Source: Nonomuraea candida (GTDB lineage: Bacteria; Actinomycetota; Actinomycetes; Streptosporangiales; Streptosporangiaceae). From it: a DNA stretch of 64,000 bases. Positions 1-8,199 of the stretch are shown here, in pieces. The stretch spans positions 620,001-684,000 of the forward strand of contig NZ_KL647031.1 in NCBI RefSeq assembly GCF_000725485.1. The letters are read 5' to 3'. The position numbers were made by a program, and so were the translations under genes. Under the pieces are notes generated by a model that worked only from the letters and a program-made list of their open reading frames with translations, ran no database searches and was not told where the DNA came from. The stretch's first letter is position 1. Each line of letters opens with the position of its first letter.

Positions 1-84
1 GTGCGGAGGCGCAGCGGTCGGCGGTGGCGGTCGGCGGTGGTCGAGGCGGAGGCGGGGCCGGGGCGGAGGCGGGACTGGTGGCGA

Positions 85-1371
85 TCAGCGGTGGCGGTCG
101 AGGCGGAGGGCGTACTCGTAGAGCAGCCAGGACAACGACAACCACCACCCGTGACCGGCCCGCCGGCGCACCACCAGGCTCGTGGAGGCGAAGTCGGCCG
201 AGCCGGCGCGGTCGCCGGGCCGCGAGCCGGGATGGAGCGTCGCCGGCCGGCCGGGCGAGGCGCCCGGCTCCTCGGGGTCGGCCCGCCCGCGCAGCGGGTG
301 CTCGTCGGCCGCCGAGCGCCGCCGCGAGAACCAGCGCAGCATCGGCCAGCGCAGGCTCATCCGCACCCCGCGCGAGGTGATCGCGAACGTGCAGTCCTTG
401 ACCCGCACCCCCGCCGGGTGGCTCAGCCCGGCGAACCGGCACGCCGACAGGTCCAGCCCGGACAGCCCCAGGCTGGCCGCCTCCACCTGGCGCAGCGACG
501 TGAGCGTGGACCTGCCCCGGCCGGTCACGGTGGCCGGGCCGCGCAGCACCGCGCCCTCCAGGTCGGCCTGGGAGTCGGTCAGCCGCACGGTCGTGGGGCC
601 CGCCACCTCCACGTGGCGCAGGTCCACGCCGCACCGCGCCACGGCCACGTCGAGCAGCCCGTCGGCGCGCGCCCTGGTGGCCGACAGGCGGCCGGTGGCC
701 GACAGGTAGGCGTCGGCGGCGAAGTGCGCCGCCTCGAACCCGGCGTGCCCGCTGACCTTGCGGAAGGACAGCGTACGGCCGAAGCGCGCCCCCCTGAAGG
801 CGGCGCCGTCACCGAGCCGGGCGCCGTCGAACGTGGCGTAGCCGTCGAACCTGGCCCGCTCGCACGACAGCCCGTGCCCGAAGACGGCCTGGCTGAACAG
901 CGCGTCGCGCGCCATCACGGCCCGGTCGAGCGAGACGTGCCCGCGCACGGTGACGCCGTGGAAGGACAGCTCGCGGCCGAACCTGACCCCGGCCAGCGAC
1001 ACGTTGCCCTCGAAGCGCGCGCCGAAGAACGAGGCCAGCCGGTCGAACCGGGCGCCGTCGAGCGACACGTCGCCCGCGAACGTGACGCCCGCCAGCCGGA
1101 CGTCGCCGGTGAACCTGGCCCGGTCGAGGCGGGTGCGGCCCGGCCGGCGGCCGGTCGCCTCCAGCACCATGGACAGCAGGTCGCTGGTGACGGTGATGCC
1201 GCGCAGGTCGAGCAGGCGGCCGGGGGAGAGCTCGGCCAGCGCGGCGCCGAGCTGTTCCGGGGCGAGGTGTGCCAGGCAGAGGCCGGACGGCCGGCGGGCG
1301 ACTCCGGTGCAGGCAGCGGAATACGCGCAGGTGACCCAGTCCATGCATGGGTGATACCCGCAGCGGGCCAT
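85..1371 (-). CDS. Pentapeptide-repeat protein
   Basis: The central part (roughly residues 75-300) is a run of five-residue units with a central aromatic or Leu, such as DRARF, DGARF, AGVRF and RGARF, the signature of a right-handed quadrilateral beta-helix. The N-terminus has a Cys-rich stretch (CAYSAACTG, then CLAHL) that could bind metal. The C-terminal ~70 residues are Arg/Pro-rich and end in a Trp/Leu-rich tail. A later start at 1344 (MDWVTC) is also possible; neither has a strong Shine-Dalgarno. The gene diverges from the nuclease gene across a 69-bp AT-rich gap. Some pentapeptide proteins mimic DNA and protect gyrase, but nothing here fixes a role. Confidence 0.8.
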   Translation of the reverse strand: MARCGYHPCMDWVTCAYSAACTGVARRPSGLCLAHLAPEQLGAALAELSPGRLLDLRGITVTSDLLSMVLEATGRRPGRTRLDRARFTGDVRLAGVTFAGDVSLDGARFDRLASFFGARFEGNVSLAGVRFGRELSFHGVTVRGHVSLDRAVMARDALFSQAVFGHGLSCERARFDGYATFDGARLGDGAAFRGARFGRTLSFRKVSGHAGFEAAHFAADAYLSATGRLSATRARADGLLDVAVARCGVDLRHVEVAGPTTVRLTDSQADLEGAVLRGPATVTGRGRSTLTSLRQVEAASLGLSGLDLSACRFAGLSHPAGVRVKDCTFAITSRGVRMSLRWPMLRWFSRRRSAADEHPLRGRADPEEPGASPGRPATLHPGSRPGDRAGSADFASTSLVVRRRAGHGWWLSLSWLLYEYALRLDRHR

Positions 1372-1398
1372 GTCAAGGTTCGACGATTTAATGTTCTA

Positions 1399-1436
1399 TC
1401 CACTTTTGTGTGGAAATATGCGAGCTAAATTAGCTC
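1399..1436. promoter_or_regulatory. Two inverted repeats between divergent genes
   Basis: Within the unusually AT-rich divergent gap are TCCAC-N6-GTGGA (1399-1414) and a perfect odd palindrome GAGCTAA-A-TTAGCTC (1422-1436). The second ends five bases before the nuclease GTG start. Repressor or regulator binding is inferred from position and symmetry only. Confidence 0.45.
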
Positions 1437-1440
1437 TAAA

Positions 1441-3186
1441 GTGCCGGACATGCGCGCTTTATCCCGAGCAGCCCTGGCTGCCGTGCTTGTGGTGGCCTTC
1501 GCCGCGAGTCCCGCGGCCGCGGACCCGTCCGCCGGCCCCTCAGGCGACCTGTCCGGCGGCCTGTCCAGCGACCCTGCCGCCCCCTGCGACACCCCTGTCA
1601 CCCACCGCGTCGCGCAGGTGCAGGGCGCCGGCGACGCGACCCCGCTGGCCGGCCGGACCGTGCGGGTCGAGGGCGTCGTGACCGCCGACTTCCAGCGGAG
1701 CGACCAGCTCAGCGGATTCTTCCTCCAGGACCCCCGGCCCGACTCCGACCCGCTGACCTCCGAGGGGCTGTTCGCGTACGCGCGCGACACCTTCAAGGAC
1801 GTCAACGTCGGCGACCGGGTCCTGGTGACCGGCCGGGCCGTGGAGTACAACGGCTGGACCGAGCTGTCGCCCGTGACCGCCGTGGACGTCTGTGGTACCG
1901 GGAGCGTGGCGGCGCAGCCGTACCGGCTGCCGTCGGACGGCCTGGAGCCGGTCGAGAACATGCTGCTGACCTTCCCGCAGCCGCTGACCGTCAGCGACCA
2001 CTACAACCTCGGCCGCTACGGCGAGGTCACGCTCTCCTCCCAGGGGCGGCTCTTCCAGCCGACCGACCGGCCGGGCGTGGACGCCGCACGCAACGCCCGC
2101 CGCTCCCTGCTCGTCGACGACGGCTCCAACCGGGAGAACCCCGCCGTCCTGCCGCCCATCGTGCGCGGCGGCGACGTGGCGCGCGGGGTGACGGGCGTGC
2201 TCGGGTACGGCTTCGGCAAGTACCGGCTGCAGCCCACCGAGCCCATCGACTACAAGGACGCCAACCCGCGCCCGCCCAGGCCGTTCCCGGTGATCGGCAA
2301 CGTCAAGGTGGCCTCGTTCAACACCCTGAACTGGTTCACCACGCTCGGCTCCCGGGGCGCGGGCAACGCCGAGGAGCAGCGCCGCCAGCTCGCCAAGCTG
2401 GTGGCCGCGCTCAAGGGGATCGACGCCGACGCGGTCGCCCTCATGGAGGTCGAGAACAACGGCCAGACGGCGCTGCAGGCACTGGTGGACGCGGTCAACG
2501 CCGAGGTCGGGGCGGGCACGTACGCCGCGCTCGCGCACCCGTACCCCGGCACCGACGCCATCCAGGTCGGCCTGATCTACAAGCCCGCCAGGCTCACCCC
2601 GGTCGGCGCGCCGGCGGCGTCGGAGGACCCGGTGTTCAGCCGCCCGCCGCTGATCCAGACCTTCCGCCGCGCGGGCGGCGGCCAGCCGTTCACCCTGCTG
2701 GTCAACCACCTCAAGTCCAAGGGGAGCTGCCCGTCCGGCGGCCCCGACGCCGACCAGGGCGACGGCCAGAGCTGCTGGAACCCCACCCGCGTGGCCCAGG
2801 CCAAGGCCCTGCTCGGCCTCATCGAGGAGCGGGACCTGCCCGGCCCGATCGTGCTCGGCGACCTCAACGCCTACGGCGAGGAGGACCCCATCGGCACGCT
2901 GGAGGCCGGCGGGCTGACCAGCGTGACCAAGCGGTTCGTGCCCGCCCATCTGCGCTACAGCTACCTGTTCGACGGGCTCGCGGGCGAGCTCGACCACGCC
3001 ATGGTCGGCCGGCAGCTGCTCAAGCGGGTGACGAGCGCGACGATCTGGCACATCAACGCCGACGAGCCGCGCGTCCGCGACTACAACCTCGAATACAACC
3101 CGCCCGGCCTCTACCGGCCGGACGCCTACCGCTCCTCCGACCACGACCCGCTGGTCATCGGACTGACCCTGCCCGGAGGACGCTGA
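1441..3186 (+). CDS. Secreted ExeM/NucH-family endonuclease/exonuclease/phosphatase
   Basis: A 581-residue exported nuclease. A Sec signal peptide is clear (RALSRAALAAVLVVAFAASPAAA). Residues ~50-190 form an OB-like domain (GRTVRVEGVVTADF), and from ~285 there is an endonuclease/exonuclease/phosphatase domain with FNTLNWFTT, ALMEVENNG, VNHLKSKG, LGDLNAYGEEDP, ELDHAMV and SSDHDPLV, covering the metal and catalytic His/Asp motifs. This is the arrangement of ExeM/NucH extracellular DNases, likely used for nutrient or phosphate scavenging or extracellular DNA turnover. The GTG at 1441 or the ATG at 1450 could start it; both keep the signal peptide. Confidence 0.9.
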   Translation: MPDMRALSRAALAAVLVVAFAASPAAADPSAGPSGDLSGGLSSDPAAPCDTPVTHRVAQVQGAGDATPLAGRTVRVEGVVTADFQRSDQLSGFFLQDPRPDSDPLTSEGLFAYARDTFKDVNVGDRVLVTGRAVEYNGWTELSPVTAVDVCGTGSVAAQPYRLPSDGLEPVENMLLTFPQPLTVSDHYNLGRYGEVTLSSQGRLFQPTDRPGVDAARNARRSLLVDDGSNRENPAVLPPIVRGGDVARGVTGVLGYGFGKYRLQPTEPIDYKDANPRPPRPFPVIGNVKVASFNTLNWFTTLGSRGAGNAEEQRRQLAKLVAALKGIDADAVALMEVENNGQTALQALVDAVNAEVGAGTYAALAHPYPGTDAIQVGLIYKPARLTPVGAPAASEDPVFSRPPLIQTFRRAGGGQPFTLLVNHLKSKGSCPSGGPDADQGDGQSCWNPTRVAQAKALLGLIEERDLPGPIVLGDLNAYGEEDPIGTLEAGGLTSVTKRFVPAHLRYSYLFDGLAGELDHAMVGRQLLKRVTSATIWHINADEPRVRDYNLEYNPPGLYRPDAYRSSDHDPLVIGLTLPGGR

Positions 3187-3192
3187 ACCCCC

Positions 3193-3225
3193 GCGGGCGC
3201 GGTCCTCACAACGGGCCGCGCCCGC
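3193..3225 (+). terminator. GC-rich hairpin after the nuclease gene
   Basis: GCGGGCGCGG pairs perfectly with CCGCGCCCGC around a 13-base loop just after the nuclease stop. There is no T-run, as is common for actinomycete terminators. Confidence 0.55.
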
Positions 3226-3304
3226 CGCGGGAGCATGGAATGCTGGTGATGGGTACGTGGTTGAGACGGATGCCCTACTAGCGACGACGAGCGAGGAGCC
3301 ACTT

Positions 3305-3679
3305 GTGGCGACTATCGAAGTAACAGAGAAGAACTTCAACGACATCGCCGACAAGGGGATCGTGCTGCTCGACTTCTGGGCAGAGTGGTGCCCGCCGTGC
3401 AAGAAGTTCGGGCCGATCTTCGAGCAGGCGTCGGACAAGCACGCGGACATCACCTTCGGCAAGATCGACACGGATGCCGAGCAGGGGCTCGCGCAGGGGT
3501 TCGACATCACCTCGATCCCCACGCTGATGGCCATCCGCGACGGCATCGTCGTCTTCGCCCAGGCCGGCGCCATTCCCGCGCCCGCGCTGGAGGACCTGAT
3601 CCGGCAGGTCAAGGAGCTCGACATGGACGCCATCCGGGCCGAGCTCAGCGAGGAGCTGAAGAAGGCCCAGCAGAACTGA
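3305..3679 (+). CDS. trxA: Thioredoxin
   Basis: A 124-residue thioredoxin, a cytosolic dithiol-disulfide oxidoreductase. The active site FWAEWCPPCKKFGP carries WCPPC rather than the usual WCGPC, and the cis-Pro loop SIPT follows at the expected distance. The start is the GTG at 3305 because GAGGAG lies about 8 bases upstream; an upstream in-frame GTG at 3257 lacks a comparable site and would add 16 non-thioredoxin residues. A short helical tail (EELKKAQQN) extends past the fold. It stands alone, with no reductase beside it. WCPPC occurs in some actinobacterial thioredoxins and would shift the redox potential relative to WCGPC. Confidence 0.93.
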   Translation: MATIEVTEKNFNDIADKGIVLLDFWAEWCPPCKKFGPIFEQASDKHADITFGKIDTDAEQGLAQGFDITSIPTLMAIRDGIVVFAQAGAIPAPALEDLIRQVKELDMDAIRAELSEELKKAQQN

Positions 3680-3745
3680 CACCCGCGACCCGCCCCGTCC
3701 TCTTCCGGCGGGGCTTTCGCGTTCCCGGGGCCCCGCACGCGAGGC

Positions 3746-3771
3746 GCCGGTGACCGCGATCGGTCACCGGC
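3746..3771. terminator. Bidirectional hairpin between convergent genes
   Basis: GCCGGTGACCG and CGGTCACCGGC form a perfect 11-bp stem with a CGAT tetraloop between thioredoxin (+) and the methyltransferase (-). A weaker stem, CCCGCC/GGCGGG followed by GCTTTCGC, lies at about 3689-3717. Confidence 0.6.
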
Positions 3772-3809
3772 ACCTCTCAGGCGTCATGGCTCGCACGGCC
3801 AGCCGCCGG

Positions 3810-3839
3810 TGTCCGTGCTTGCGACTGTCCGTGCTTGCG
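3810..3839. repeat. Direct repeat TGTCCGTGCTTGCG
   Basis: Two perfect copies of a 14-bp unit (3810-3823 and 3826-3839), offset by 16 bp, lie in the non-coding gap 3680-3904. No function is apparent. Confidence 0.6.
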
Positions 3840-3904
3840 GCCGGCACCGGCACCAGAGCTCGCGACCGCGCCGGCGTCAGCGCCCTCGTGACCCGGCACG
3901 GGCG

Positions 3905-4672
3905 TCAGAGCTTGCGGCCGACGCCCACGTAGCCGAAGGTGACGTTGTCGTCGAAGAGGTCGGTGTCGCCGGGACGCCAGGCGCCCGGGACCGTCAGACC
4001 GGGCTCGGCCAGCTCGTACCCGTCGAAGAAGCGCTCGATCTCCTCGCGGGTGCGCAGGTTCAGCGAGGCCGTGGCCTTCTTGTAGATCTCCAGCGCCTGC
4101 GGGGTGGTGTCCGGCGTGGTGTCCACCGCGTGGCTGATCACCAGGTGGCTGCCGGGGGCGCTGCGCTCGCGCAGCTTCGTCACCACGTCATAGGCGATCT
4201 CGTCGGGGATGAAGTGCAGGATCGCCAGCATCAGGAACGCCACCGGCCGGCTGAAGTCGACCAGGCCGTCCAGCCGGTCCAGCAGCGCGTCCGGGTCGCG
4301 CACGTCGGCCTGGAGGAAGTCGACGTTGTCCTTCCTGGCCAGCAGCGCCCTGCCGTGCACGCACACCACGGCGTCGTAGTCCACGTAGACCACGCGCGCC
4401 TCCGGCGCGATCTCGTGCGTGTTGCCCTGGGTCGGCAGGCCGGCGCCGAGGTCGACGATCTGCCGTACGTCCTGGTCCACCACGTACCGGACGGCGCGGC
4501 GCAGGAACGCCCGGTTGGCCCGGGCGCCCTCCTTGGTGTGGGGGAACGTCTTGAGGATCTGCTCCGCCGCTGCCCGGTCGGCCGCGAAGTTGTCCTTGCC
4601 GTCGAGGTAGTAGTCGTACATCCGTGCGACGTTGGGGACGTTCGGGTCGACCCCCTCCGGAGCACTATCCAC
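3905..4672 (-). CDS. SAM-dependent methyltransferase, DUF574 family
   Basis: 255 residues. The N-terminal VPNVARMYDYYLDGKDNFAAD is the hallmark of this actinobacteria-specific family, followed by the SAM-binding loop DLGAGLPTQGNTHE and the acidic turn VVYVDYD. Such proteins are abundant in actinomycetes and mostly lack known substrates. A paralogue with the same motifs lies at 34346-35173. It is convergent with thioredoxin and tandem with, but downstream of, the DAHP synthase terminator, so probably a single-gene unit. Confidence 0.9.
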   Translation of the reverse strand: MDSAPEGVDPNVPNVARMYDYYLDGKDNFAADRAAAEQILKTFPHTKEGARANRAFLRRAVRYVVDQDVRQIVDLGAGLPTQGNTHEIAPEARVVYVDYDAVVCVHGRALLARKDNVDFLQADVRDPDALLDRLDGLVDFSRPVAFLMLAILHFIPDEIAYDVVTKLRERSAPGSHLVISHAVDTTPDTTPQALEIYKKATASLNLRTREEIERFFDGYELAEPGLTVPGAWRPGDTDLFDDNVTFGYVGVGRKL

Positions 4673-4805
4673 GTTTTCTCCCGAAATATGGTCTCTTTCG
4701 GGCGATCATAGCCGCGGAACCCCGCCCACCACGGGGTTTTCGTCCCGCTCGTGAATGAGACCTGAATCACTCGACGGCGCTCGTGACGCCGCCGCACGAC
4801 GAAAC

Positions 4806-4831
4806 GCGGGCCGGAGCGCTCTCCGGCCCGC
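4806..4831 (-). terminator. Terminator of the DAHP synthase gene
   Basis: GCGGGCCGGAG and CTCCGGCCCGC form a perfect 11-bp stem with a 4-base loop. On the minus strand it is followed by GTTTCGT, and it lies 30 bp past the DAHP synthase stop. Confidence 0.75.
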
Positions 4832-4861
4832 GTCGGGGAATCGGGTGTCTGAGGGGCGGTG

Positions 4862-6199
4862 TCAGCCGCGGTAGAGCTCGGCCACCCGGAAGGCCAGGTC
4901 CAGCGACTGGCCGCGGTTGAGCCGCGGGTCGCACGCCGTCTCGTAGCGCGTGGCGAGGTCGGCCTCGTTGATCTCGTGGCCGCCGCCCACGCACTCGGTC
5001 ACGTCGTCGCCGGTGAACTCGATGTGGATGCCGCCCGGGTGCGTGCCCAGCGACCTGTGCACCTCGAAGAAGCCCGCCACCTCGTCGAGCACGTCGTCCA
5101 CGCGCCGCGTCTTGTGCCCGCTCGGCGCCTCGAACGTGTTGCCGTGCATCGGGTCGCACAGCCACACCACCTTGGCCCCGGTCGCGGTGACCTCCTTGAC
5201 CAGCGCGGGCAGGTGCTCGCGGATCTTGGAGGCGCCCATCCGGGTGATGAACGTGAGCCGCCCGGGCTCGTTGGCCGGGTTGAGCTTGTCGATCAGCGCC
5301 AGCGCCTCGTCGGGCGTGGTGGTCGGGCCCAGCTTGACGCCGATCGGGTTGCGGATCCTGGCGAAGAAGTCGACGTGCGCGCCGTCGAGCTGGCGGGTGC
5401 GCTCGCCGATCCAGACCATGTGCGCCGACACGTCGTAGGGCAGCCCCGTACGCGAGTCGATGCGCGTGAGCGCCCGGTCGTAGTCGAGGATCAGTGCCTC
5501 GTGCGAGGAGTAGAACTCGACCGTGTGGAACTCCTCGGGATCGGCCCCGCAGGCCCGCATGAACGCCAGCGCCTGGTCGATCTCCCTGGCCAGCTGCTCG
5601 TAGCGGCGCCCGGCGGGCGACTCGGCCACGAAGTCCTGGTTCCACGCGTGCACCTGCCGCAGGTCGGCGTAACCGCCCTTGGTGAACGCGCGCGCCAGGT
5701 TGAGCGTGACGGCCGACGAGTGGTATGCCTTGAGCAGCCGCCACGGGTCGGGCCTGCGGGCCTCGGGGGTGAAGTCGAACCCGTTGACCATGTCGCCACG
5801 ATAGGCGGGCAGCTCGACGCCGTTGCGCACCTCGGTGCCCTTGGACCGGGGCTTGGCGAACTGACCGGCCACCCGGCCGATCTTCACCACGGGCACCCGG
5901 CCCGCATAGGTCAGCACGATGGCCATCTGCAGCAACGTCTTCAGCTTTTGGCGCACGTTGTCGGCCGTGGCGCCGGCGAAGGTCTCGGCGCAGTCGCCGC
6001 CCTGAAGGACGAACGCCTCGCCGCGGGCGACGGCGGCCAACTGCTCCTTGAGCTGGTCGCACTCGCCGGCGAAGACCAATGGGGGCAGGCCGCCGAGCTC
6101 GGCGACAACCTTGTCGAGCTCGCCGCGGTCCGGCCAGTCGGGCTGCTGCGCCGCGGGGAGGGCTCGCCAGGAATCGAGATCCACTAGATTGCTGCTCAC
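4862..6199 (-). CDS. Class II 3-deoxy-7-phosphoheptulonate synthase
   Basis: A 445-residue plant-type (class II) DAHP synthase that condenses phosphoenolpyruvate and erythrose 4-phosphate, the first step of the shikimate pathway. Diagnostic stretches are WPDRGELDKVVAELGGLPPLVFAGE near the N-terminus (W, P), FVLQGGDCAETFAG, RVAGQFAKPRS, WIGERTRQLDGAHVDFFARI, WLCDPMHGNT and THPGGIHIEFTGDDVTECVGG, holding the Cys, His, Glu and Asp metal ligands. Length matches the family. The start is a GTG (MSSNLVDLDSW) with poor Shine-Dalgarno. It has its own terminator and is not next to other aromatic-pathway genes. Confidence 0.96.
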   Translation of the reverse strand: MSSNLVDLDSWRALPAAQQPDWPDRGELDKVVAELGGLPPLVFAGECDQLKEQLAAVARGEAFVLQGGDCAETFAGATADNVRQKLKTLLQMAIVLTYAGRVPVVKIGRVAGQFAKPRSKGTEVRNGVELPAYRGDMVNGFDFTPEARRPDPWRLLKAYHSSAVTLNLARAFTKGGYADLRQVHAWNQDFVAESPAGRRYEQLAREIDQALAFMRACGADPEEFHTVEFYSSHEALILDYDRALTRIDSRTGLPYDVSAHMVWIGERTRQLDGAHVDFFARIRNPIGVKLGPTTTPDEALALIDKLNPANEPGRLTFITRMGASKIREHLPALVKEVTATGAKVVWLCDPMHGNTFEAPSGHKTRRVDDVLDEVAGFFEVHRSLGTHPGGIHIEFTGDDVTECVGGGHEINEADLATRYETACDPRLNRGQSLDLAFRVAELYRG

Positions 6200-6290
6200 G
6201 AGATACGAGGGTATGCCACTGGGTCCGTCCCACCGACCCCCTTGTCCACGTTGTGAGAATGCGGTTGTGCGCGCACGAACCCAGGGCAGG

Positions 6291-7487
6291 TCAAAGTTCC
6301 TTTACCCGCACGTGTTCCGGCAGCACGCCCTGCCCCAGAAATCGCGGGGCCACCCGCTTGAACACCGGGATCCTCGTCAGGTCGCGCGGGAGCCGGGTCG
6401 GGTCCAGCCGCCGGGTCAGCGCGGGAGTGATCACCCGGCTCTGCACCAGCCGCTGCGCCGCCTGGGTGATCCGGGTCGGCGGCATGCGCCGGCGCTGCAC
6501 CCGGTGGAGCAGTGACTCGGGGATCGGCGCGCCCGACCGCAGCGCGCCCGCCAGCAGGTTGGCGGCGGCCACCGCGTCCTGCACGGCCAGGTTGATGCCC
6601 ACCCCGAACACCGGCGACATGGCGTGCGCGCTGTCGCCGATGCACAGGAAGCCGGGCCGGTGCCAGCGGCGCAGCCGGTTGAGCGCGACCGTGAGCACGC
6701 TGACGTCGTCGAAGCCCTCGATCTGCCCGACCCGGTCGGCCAGCCACGGCAGCAGCCGGGCCACCGGGCGGCGCAGCGCGTCGATGCCCTGCCCGGTCAG
6801 CTCGTCGTAGCCGCCCTTGCGGATCAGGTACGCCAGCTGCCAGTAGCTCTCCCTGTTGATCGCCACCATCATGTGCGGCGGCGAGACCCGCAGGAACGTG
6901 TCGTCACGATCGTCCTGGTGGCGCGGCAGCCGGAACCACACGACGTCCATCGGCGCGCCCAGCTCCTCGGCCCGCAGGCCCGCCGGCTCGCGCAGCACCG
7001 AGTGCCGGCCGTCGGCGGCCACCGTCAGCTCCGCCCTGATCTCGTGCTCGCCCGACCCGTCCCGGTAGCGCAGCCCGCGCACCGCGCCGCCCTCGCGGAT
7101 CAGGTCGTACGCCTCGGCGTTCATCAGCAGCCGGAAGCCGGGGTAGCGCCCGGCGGCCGACGTGAGGAGCTTGAGGAAGTCCCACTGCGGCACGAAGGCC
7201 ATGTAGCGGAACCTGCCCGGCAGCCGCTCCAGGGTGGCCAGCTTGATGTCGCCCCGGTCGGAGACGAGGCTGAGGGAGCGGGCCTTCCGGTGCGGGAGTT
7301 GCAGGAACTCCCCGGCCAGTCCCAGCTCGTCGAGCACCTGGAGGGTCGAGGGGTGGATCGTGTCACCCCTGAAGTCGCGCAGGAAGTCGCCGTGCTTCTC
7401 CAGCAGCGTCACCTCGACGCCCGCTCTGGCCAGCAGCAGCGCCAGCATCGCCCCGGCGGGACCGCCGCCGGCTATTACACATCCCAT
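6291..7487 (-). CDS. FAD-dependent monooxygenase/oxidoreductase
   Basis: 398 residues of the PHBH-like flavoprotein fold. The Rossmann motif is at the very N-terminus (CVIAGGGPAGAMLALLLARAG), followed by the FRGDTIHPSTL segment typical of aromatic-ring or tetracycline-type monooxygenases, and the second FAD motif GFLCIGDSAHAMSPVFGVGINLAVQDA near residue 280. It probably hydroxylates an aromatic or polyketide-like substrate using NAD(P)H and O2; the substrate is unknown. It is convergent with nothing nearby and is separated from the DAHP synthase start by 91 bp. A palindrome lies just upstream of its start. Confidence 0.85.
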   Translation of the reverse strand: MGCVIAGGGPAGAMLALLLARAGVEVTLLEKHGDFLRDFRGDTIHPSTLQVLDELGLAGEFLQLPHRKARSLSLVSDRGDIKLATLERLPGRFRYMAFVPQWDFLKLLTSAAGRYPGFRLLMNAEAYDLIREGGAVRGLRYRDGSGEHEIRAELTVAADGRHSVLREPAGLRAEELGAPMDVVWFRLPRHQDDRDDTFLRVSPPHMMVAINRESYWQLAYLIRKGGYDELTGQGIDALRRPVARLLPWLADRVGQIEGFDDVSVLTVALNRLRRWHRPGFLCIGDSAHAMSPVFGVGINLAVQDAVAAANLLAGALRSGAPIPESLLHRVQRRRMPPTRITQAAQRLVQSRVITPALTRRLDPTRLPRDLTRIPVFKRVAPRFLGQGVLPEHVRVKEL

Positions 7488-7500
7488 AATTCATCATCCG

Positions 7501-7517
7501 ATGAGATTGTCTCTCAT
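7501..7517. promoter_or_regulatory. Inverted repeat upstream of the flavin monooxygenase
   Basis: ATGAGA-TTGTC-TCTCAT lies 14 bp before the monooxygenase start, in an AT-rich pocket. It is the size and position of a repressor site; the regulator is unknown. Confidence 0.4.
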
Positions 7518-7607
7518 GCGATGCGAAAAGGGAAGGCTCCCGGCCATCCGGCATGCCCGACCGGCCGAAGTACAGGCGTGAGCCGCCTCTCACACCGGGA
7601 GTGGACG

Positions 7608-8180
7608 ATGAACGACGAGCTCCACGCCCTCTCTGGCGCCTACGCCGTGCACGCACTGCCGTACGCCGAGTGGGTGCGGTTCGACCGGCACCTGCGCGCG
7701 TGCGCCGGCTGCGCGACCGAGGTGCGCCGGCTGCGGGAGACGGCCGCGCGCCTGGCGGAGGCCGTCGCCCAGCCGCCGCCCGCCCGGCTGCGCCCGCGCC
7801 TTCTCGACGCCGCCCGCCGCTCCACCCACCCGCCCCCTGCGCGCCGGCCCGGAGGAGGTCACGGAGGAGGTCACGGAGGAGGTGACTGAGGAGGTGACTG
7901 AGGAGGTGACTGAGGAGGTGACTGAGGAGGCCACAGAGGAGCTCATGGAGCTCACCGCGGTGCTGGCCGCGCCCGACGCCGAGACCGTGCGCCGGCCCAT
8001 CACCTCCGGCGGCACGGGCACGGTCGTGATCTCGCGCTCGCGCGGGCGCCTGGTCTTCGCCTCTTCGGGCCTGCCGGAACTGCCCGAGTCGCGCGGGTAC
8101 GCGTTGTGGCTGATGGGCCCGGACGGGCCGCGTCCCGCCGGGCTGCTCGACCGGCGTGCCGGGTGGACGGGCGGGGCCGG
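7608..8180 (+). pseudogene. Broken anti-sigma-K (RskA-like) factor
   Basis: The N-terminal zinc-binding anti-sigma domain reads from 7608 (MNDELHALSGAYAVHALP, with H-x3-C-x2-C at DRHLRACAGCATEV) but stops at 7889 in a Gly/His-rich tail. The expected extracytoplasmic part (ELTAVLAAPDAETV, then GGTGTVVISRSRGRLVFASSGLP and YALWLMGPDGPRPAGLL) continues from ~7940 in the +1 frame. The transmembrane helix that normally joins the two is missing, the domain's end is missing too, and a 12-bp tandem repeat sits at the junction. No sigma factor gene is adjacent. I read this as a deletion plus frameshift; a sequencing slip in the repeat could explain the frame change but not the missing helix. Confidence 0.75.
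7852..7935 (+). repeat. 12-bp tandem repeat (7 units)
   Basis: Seven successive 12-bp units begin GAGGAGG: two GAGGAGGTCACG, four GAGGAGGTGACT and one GAGGAGGCCACA. In the downstream frame it encodes TEEV units; in the upstream anti-sigma frame it encodes GGGH and a stop. It marks the break in the anti-sigma gene. Confidence 0.9.
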
Positions 8181-8199
8181 GTGGTCCGATAGTGCGATC

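Noticed and set aside
1..84. Possible gene end at the left edge
   Set aside because: The stretch is a G-rich low-complexity sequence with GTCGGCGGTGG repeats and no recognisable protein; it is too short to judge.
7852..7935. Tandem repeats as a CRISPR array
   Set aside because: Units are contiguous, 12 bp, without spacers, and lie inside a former coding region. The other tandem repeats (10381, 35537, 47070) are the same kind of intragenic slippage.
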